Shown piece after piece: positions 39,942 through 43,929 of a stretch of 43,929 nucleotides of DNA. The notes under the pieces are model-generated. The model ran no database searches. It saw only the letters and a program-made list of their open reading frames with translations, and had not been told where the DNA came from. Each line of letters opens with the position of its first letter. Within the stretch, counting starts at the first letter, position 1. Location: positions 1 to 43,929 of the forward strand of contig NZ_WIXI01000031.1 in NCBI RefSeq assembly GCF_009617585.1, given 5' to 3'. Position numbers and translations under genes: made by a program. The stretch comes from Endobacterium cereale. GTDB lineage: Bacteria > Pseudomonadota > Alphaproteobacteria > Rhizobiales > Rhizobiaceae.

Positions 39942-40578
39942 GTGGCGCGGTCAGTGATAAGTCCTGACCTACTATGCTGGTGAGAGGCGTAATGAGGACC
40001 AACACCATCCAACCAACGTTCTAGGCGGCATAGTCAGAGGAGGTCCACGAGAAGAACGCCCTGATCCATCTCGCATCACGAAAAGCCAATCGACGGCTGC
40101 GCCGCCTTTGACTTGGCTGCTGCGTTACCGCGTTGGCTTCCTAGTCATCGCCGCAAGTGAAGCCGAATTCGGACTGGCTCACGCGCGTGTGCGAAAAGCG
40201 AGAGAGCCCTGTACTCCTTTCTGCGAAGAAAGAACGCCACAATCTGAAAATGACTGACGTTGCTCCCCTTACAGCCGCAGAAGGGCTTGACCTAGGAAAG
40301 TTTGTCCGGATTCGCTGGCCCTGTTTGCGTCGTTCCGGCTTCTGGTGATTGGTCGATCACAGAAGGCGACCCCCTTCGCGAAGCGGTCCATCCCAACGCC
40401 ATATCCTCTCGGAATACTTCTGGAGAGCTTCACGACATGTTCCGCAGAGTAAATGCCTGGCAGTTCTGGCATCATTGCGGAGCAAACAGGGTAAACCACT
40501 AAAAAAATATACACCGCGAACAGTTTTTGGAACCATTTATGTCTTCATGCGTTCCGCGCTTCCTGAATGGGGGGACGA
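39942..40578. other. Degraded stretch, no supported gene
   Basis: About 640 bases. Frames at 40157-40348 and 40302-40502 are open but have no ribosome site; the second has a partly protein-like end (LHDMFRRVNAWQFWHHCG). It probably contains remnants of the deleted part of the MFS region. The EcfG motif at 40529 belongs to the next gene. Confidence 0.4.
40529..40553 (+). promoter_or_regulatory. EcfG-type promoter with symmetric core
   Basis: GGAAC at 40529-40533, 17 bases, GTT at 40551-40553; the base before GTT is C, giving the full cGTT consensus. The sequence also reads GGAAC-N17-GTT on the minus strand. 26 bases before ATG 40579. Confidence 0.65.
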
Positions 40579-40782
40579 ATGACACAATCGATAACCGGTA
40601 CAACGATGTTTTACGACAGCGTGGCCAAAAGTATGTTCATGGCCAATGGCGACAAGTTCGAGTATATGATCGGATCGTTCAAGACAAAAGCAGAAGGTTT
40701 TGAAGCGGGAAGTGCGAGATGCCGGCGCCTAGGCTGGCCCATTACAGGCGGTGAGCATGAGAATGCAGCAAAAGTTGCGTGA
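40579..40782 (+). CDS. Hypothetical small protein, 67 aa
   Basis: GGGGGG about five bases before ATG 40579. Mixed sequence (TMFYDSVAKSMFMANGDKFE; a helix with TKAEGFEAGSARCRRLGW). No recognised family. EcfG-type promoter. Overlaps the next tiny gene by 26 bases. Confidence 0.55.
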   Translation: MTQSITGTTMFYDSVAKSMFMANGDKFEYMIGSFKTKAEGFEAGSARCRRLGWPITGGEHENAAKVA

Positions 40783-40855
40783 GGCGCTTCACGGCTATGG
40801 CGCAGCGATGACCGTCATTCTTGCCGGTCTTATGCTTGTTTGGTTTCTCCGGTAA
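40757..40855 (+). CDS. Very small membrane protein, 32 aa
   Basis: ATG 40757 to TAA 40855. A polar N-terminus (RMQQKLREALHGY) then one hydrophobic helix (AAMTVILAGLMLVWFL). Like the other tiny single-span proteins of this window, it overlaps the gene upstream. Function unknown. Confidence 0.5.
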   Translation: MRMQQKLREALHGYGAAMTVILAGLMLVWFLR

Positions 40856-40920
40856 AGCAGGGCAGCGCCGCTCGCCTCGATCAGTAGGATTTCAATGCTC
40901 CATGATGGTTCGATTATGAG

Positions 40921-43410
40921 ATGGCACCTGCGCGAGTTCTGCAAACAATGAAAGCCATCTCTGTTGTTGAAGGGGAGATGGCGGAGCGCATCCGCACGTT
41001 TGACTGGAACGGATCTGGCATTGGTGCCTTTGGGTCATGGCCGAGCGAGTTGCACACAACTGTCGCCTTATGCCTGAGTACTGACATCCCCACCGCGATC
41101 TACTGGGGGCCTGAGTTTCGGCTGCTTTACAATGATGCCTGGGCTCCCATCGCAGGGGAAAAGCATCCTTGGGCGCTCGGGCGCGCTGCTTGCGAAGTTT
41201 GGTCAGACATCTGGCACGTGATCGAACCACAGCTTGCCTCTGTTATCGAACGGGGAAAGGGGTTCCGTATCGCGGAACAAATGCTTCCAATGCTACGCGG
41301 TGGACGCATCCAGAATACACATTGGGATTATAGCTTCGCGCCGATCTTCGCAGCAGATGGGTCCGTCGTCGGGATCTTCAATCAGGGGACAGAGACCACA
41401 GCTCGACTGACGGCTGAACGCGCTTTGCGTGCAAGCGAAGAGCGGCTCGAATATGCGCTGGGCGCATCCGAGACTGTTGGAACCTGGGACTGGGACATCC
41501 CAAACGACAGAGTGGTCGCAGACTCTCGGTTTGCGAAGATATATGGCGTTGACCCGGCAGTGGCCGCTCGCGGCGCGCCGATCGCTGAGTTTTTCACGTC
41601 GGTTCATCCGGACGATGTCGCTCCTCTTCAGGATGCGATCTCAGACGCTCTGGGAACGGGCGCGCCTTTTTCGCATGAATACCGTCTGATGGACCCAAAT
41701 GGATCGACCCGTTGGGTTGCGGCACAGGGTCGTGTAACCCGCGCGCCGGATGGAACACCCCTTCGGTTCCCGGGCGTTTCCTTCGATGTTACTGACAGGC
41801 GCCTCATCGAGACTGCATTGCGGGAAAGCGAAGAACGCTTTCGCGCAATCACAGACTCTATCGACCAGATGATCTGGTCCACGCGCCCTGACGGCCATCA
41901 CGATTATTATAACCAGCGCTGGTACGACTTCACGGGCGTACCGCAAGGATCGACCGATGGAGAAGCATGGAACGGCATGTTCCATCCTGACGATCAGGAT
42001 CGCGCCTGGTCTACCTGGCGCCATTGCCTTGCCACGGGCGAACCGTATCATATCGAGTATCGCCTTCGCCACCGCAGTGGCGACTACCGATGGGTGCTCG
42101 GGCGCGCGCAGCCCGTCAAGAATGACGCCGGCGAGATCACCCGCTGGTTCGGCACCTGTACCGACATTCAAGAAATCGTCGACGCACGCGAGGTCCTGGC
42201 GAAATCGAGAGAAGAACTTGCACGCGAGATCGAGGAGCGGACGGCCAAGCTTGTCGAGGCTCAGGATCAGCTGCGCCAAGCCCAAAAAATGGAAGCGGTT
42301 GGGCAACTGACGGGCGGCATCGCCCATGACTTCAACAATATGCTTGCGGTGATCCTCGGCTCCGTCAACCTCCTCGAAAAGCGTCTTGCCCGCGGAGAAA
42401 CAGATGTGGGCCGTTATATCGAAGCTGCAAAAGACGGGGCGAACCGTGCAGCGTCCCTGACACACCGCCTGCTGGCATTCTCGCGGCGGCAACCGCTCCA
42501 GCCAGAAGTCATAGATGCAAACCGAATGATCGCCGGCATGTCGGAAATGCTTACCCGCACCCTGGGTGAGCTCGTCTCGGTAGAGACCGTCCTTGCAGCG
42601 GGACTATGGAAGGTCCACGCCGATAACAGCCAGTTGGAGAATGCCATCCTAAACCTGGCTGTTAACGGCCGCGATGCGATGCCATCGGGAGGAAAGCTGA
42701 CAGTCGAGACCGCCAACTCGTACTTATCCGACGAGTATGCGCACGATCATGCAGTTGCTGCTGGACAATATGTCATGATCGCGGTTTCCGACACGGGGAC
42801 AGGCATGACCCCGGAGGTCATCGCGCGGGCTTTCGATCCATTCTTTACGACAAAGGAAGTCGGCAAAGGGTCTGGCCTCGGACTCAGCCAAATCTTCGGC
42901 TTCGTCCGTCAGTCAAATGGCCATGTGAAGATCTATTCCGAAGAGGGAGTGGGAACTGCGGTCAAGATTTACCTTCCGAGATACGACGGTGAGGGCAATT
43001 CATATGATAGTCCAGACAAGGTAAAGCCGGCAGGGCGGGGAAGCATCACCGAGATAGTTCTTGTCGTCGAAGACGATCAGCGTGTTCGCGCCTTCTCGAC
43101 AGAAGCGTTGCGGGAGTTGGGATATACCGTGTTGGAAGCCAGTTCGGGCGCGGAGGCTATCGGCTTGATCCACGCCGGGCTTCGGCCCACACTACTGTTC
43201 ACCGACGTCGTGATGCCGGGCATGACGGGTCGTGAACTGGCAGATACGGCCTCGAACCACATCCCAGGCCTGAAAATACTGTACACGACAGGATATACTC
43301 GCAACGCCGTGGTTCATAACGGCGTCCTTGATAAGGAAACTCATCTGCTCCAGAAGCCTTTCAGCCTGGACCAGCTCGCCGAAAAGATTCGAAAGGTTTT
43401 AGACTTCTGA
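40921..43410 (+). CDS. Hybrid sensor histidine kinase with PAS domains
   Basis: 829 aa. No signal peptide or membrane span, so cytoplasmic. An N-terminal PAS-like sensor (1-165), two PAS folds (about 172-290 and 300-425), a coiled coil, then HisKA with H469 in GGIAHDFNN, the N box near 573 ([14 protein letters not shown]), G boxes ([15 protein letters not shown]) and a C-terminal receiver with D762 in FTDVVMPG and K812. PAS folds sense ligands or redox/light cofactors. It may feed the lone CheY-like regulators of this region; the link is unproven. ATG 40948 and 40978 are alternative starts. Confidence 0.88.
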   Translation: MAPARVLQTMKAISVVEGEMAERIRTFDWNGSGIGAFGSWPSELHTTVALCLSTDIPTAIYWGPEFRLLYNDAWAPIAGEKHPWALGRAACEVWSDIWHVIEPQLASVIERGKGFRIAEQMLPMLRGGRIQNTHWDYSFAPIFAADGSVVGIFNQGTETTARLTAERALRASEERLEYALGASETVGTWDWDIPNDRVVADSRFAKIYGVDPAVAARGAPIAEFFTSVHPDDVAPLQDAISDALGTGAPFSHEYRLMDPNGSTRWVAAQGRVTRAPDGTPLRFPGVSFDVTDRRLIETALRESEERFRAITDSIDQMIWSTRPDGHHDYYNQRWYDFTGVPQGSTDGEAWNGMFHPDDQDRAWSTWRHCLATGEPYHIEYRLRHRSGDYRWVLGRAQPVKNDAGEITRWFGTCTDIQEIVDAREVLAKSREELAREIEERTAKLVEAQDQLRQAQKMEAVGQLTGGIAHDFNNMLAVILGSVNLLEKRLARGETDVGRYIEAAKDGANRAASLTHRLLAFSRRQPLQPEVIDANRMIAGMSEMLTRTLGELVSVETVLAAGLWKVHADNSQLENAILNLAVNGRDAMPSGGKLTVETANSYLSDEYAHDHAVAAGQYVMIAVSDTGTGMTPEVIARAFDPFFTTKEVGKGSGLGLSQIFGFVRQSNGHVKIYSEEGVGTAVKIYLPRYDGEGNSYDSPDKVKPAGRGSITEIVLVVEDDQRVRAFSTEALRELGYTVLEASSGAEAIGLIHAGLRPTLLFTDVVMPGMTGRELADTASNHIPGLKILYTTGYTRNAVVHNGVLDKETHLLQKPFSLDQLAEKIRKVLDF

Positions 43411-43497
43411 CGACCTTCCGAGATGCTCAGCGCTGGCGTGCCGCTGGCACATTCCGCAGCCTGCTGGTCGGGTAGGTGTCTGTCGCCTCATGTGAGG

Positions 43498-43818
43498 CTA
43501 CGACGAAGTAGCCAATGCCGCGAGACCGACCACAAAGATTCCGATTGGTATCAAATGAGAAAATTCCCGGTGACGCACCACGGTTGCTGCCGCTACCGAT
43601 ATGATGACGGCACCGACAATCAAGCCTGCCATCTGAGTGGCAGGCAAGGCAACCAGCGCGGCAGTTGCAAGTTCGAGCAAACCAGTCAACAGGCACCACC
43701 ATGGGGGATAGCCCCAACGAACAAAGCTTTGCCGTTGGGCTGCCGGGCCGATAGCATTGAACAGTCCGGCACCAGCGAAAGCGGCAACGACAAGCCAGGT
43801 AAAAATCGTATGCAGCAT
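43498..43818 (-). CDS. DoxX-like membrane protein
   Basis: 106 aa from ATG 43818, with GGGAA upstream. About four membrane spans (FTWLVVAAFAGAGLFNAIGP; LLTGLLELATAALVALPATQ; AGLIVGAVIISVAAATVV; LIPIGIFVVGLAALA), in the DoxX/DUF417-like arrangement with a GPAAQRQSFVRWGYPPWW loop. Members interact with respiratory or redox partners. It is convergent with the kinase gene. Confidence 0.7.
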   Translation of the reverse strand: MLHTIFTWLVVAAFAGAGLFNAIGPAAQRQSFVRWGYPPWWCLLTGLLELATAALVALPATQMAGLIVGAVIISVAAATVVRHREFSHLIPIGIFVVGLAALATSS

Positions 43819-43929
43819 GAGCGCTTTCCCGAATTGTTCTTTAGCGTCGGAGTGAGAGCGGCGGTGCAAAAGTCTGCCACGGTAGCGGCGTGATAATCAC
43901 GTCGTAGGGGCGGAGTAAAATCCGGCCAC

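Noticed and set aside
40302..40502. 66-aa frame with a TTG start
   Set aside because: No ribosome site; partly protein-like end only. Kept in the description of the degraded stretch.
1..43929. CRISPR arrays, insertion sequences, integrases, toxin-antitoxin pairs, rRNA, intact tRNA
   Set aside because: None recognised. The absence of transposases despite so many gene fragments was noted.

Overview
The window looks like an accessory region of a rhizobial replicon (Rhizobiaceae, probably a plasmid or chromid). The reasons are a DnaA domain-IV-only HTH protein, many small DUF1488, DUF2934, DUF3606, DUF4167-like, DUF6894 and CsbD proteins, paired ku genes, a decayed initiator-type tRNA-Met copy, and promoters of the alphaproteobacterial EcfG (RpoE2) type. 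No rRNA, intact tRNA, CRISPR array, insertion sequence or replication origin was seen. The species assignment is inference.

Layout. 1-8.7 kb: small stress-type proteins, a lipoprotein, a fatty acid desaturase operon, a tRNA-Met pseudogene, and a CheY-like regulator. 9.0-13.1 kb: an AraC regulator divergent from an SDR / VOC / saccharopine-dehydrogenase-like / SnoaL / SnoaL operon. 13.5-14.1 kb: gene debris. 14.2-16.8 kb: a leftward ASCH-GNAT-GNAT-GNAT-NUDIX cluster with a perfect 12-bp inverted repeat at its promoter and a frameshifted alpha/beta hydrolase on the far side. 17.5-26.3 kb: a DeoR regulator, a LysE exporter, CsbD, a Crp/Fnr regulator and many very small genes, several of them frameshifted. 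26.5-36.6 kb: a non-homologous end-joining (NHEJ) region with two ku genes and a ligase-only LigD-like gene on the + strand. A full-length three-domain LigD lies on the - strand behind three small genes; a DedA protein, a general-stress flavin-fold protein and a second CheY-like regulator are also here. 36.8-43.9 kb: hypothetical, DUF1349 and DUF429 genes, a truncated MFS transporter, a PAS hybrid histidine kinase and a DoxX-like protein.

How it fits together. I found eleven copies of GGAAC-N17/18-GTT, the alphaproteobacterial general-stress (EcfG) promoter signature, placed upstream of genes: the small hydrophilic repeat protein, the small membrane proteins, DUF6894, csbD, the ku operon, the ligD operon, the flavin-fold stress protein and others. 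The simplest reading is a general-stress-response island whose main enzymatic output is inducible double-strand-break repair. Two CheY-like regulators and a hybrid kinase are nearby, but nothing in the sequence links them to the EcfG pathway.

Decay is frequent: at least five small genes are frameshifted, several at homopolymer runs of 4-5 bases. Uncorrected sequencing indels must therefore be excluded before these are called true pseudogenes. Many genes below 60 codons are reported here because they have good ribosome binding sites, overlapping starts or coherent composition.
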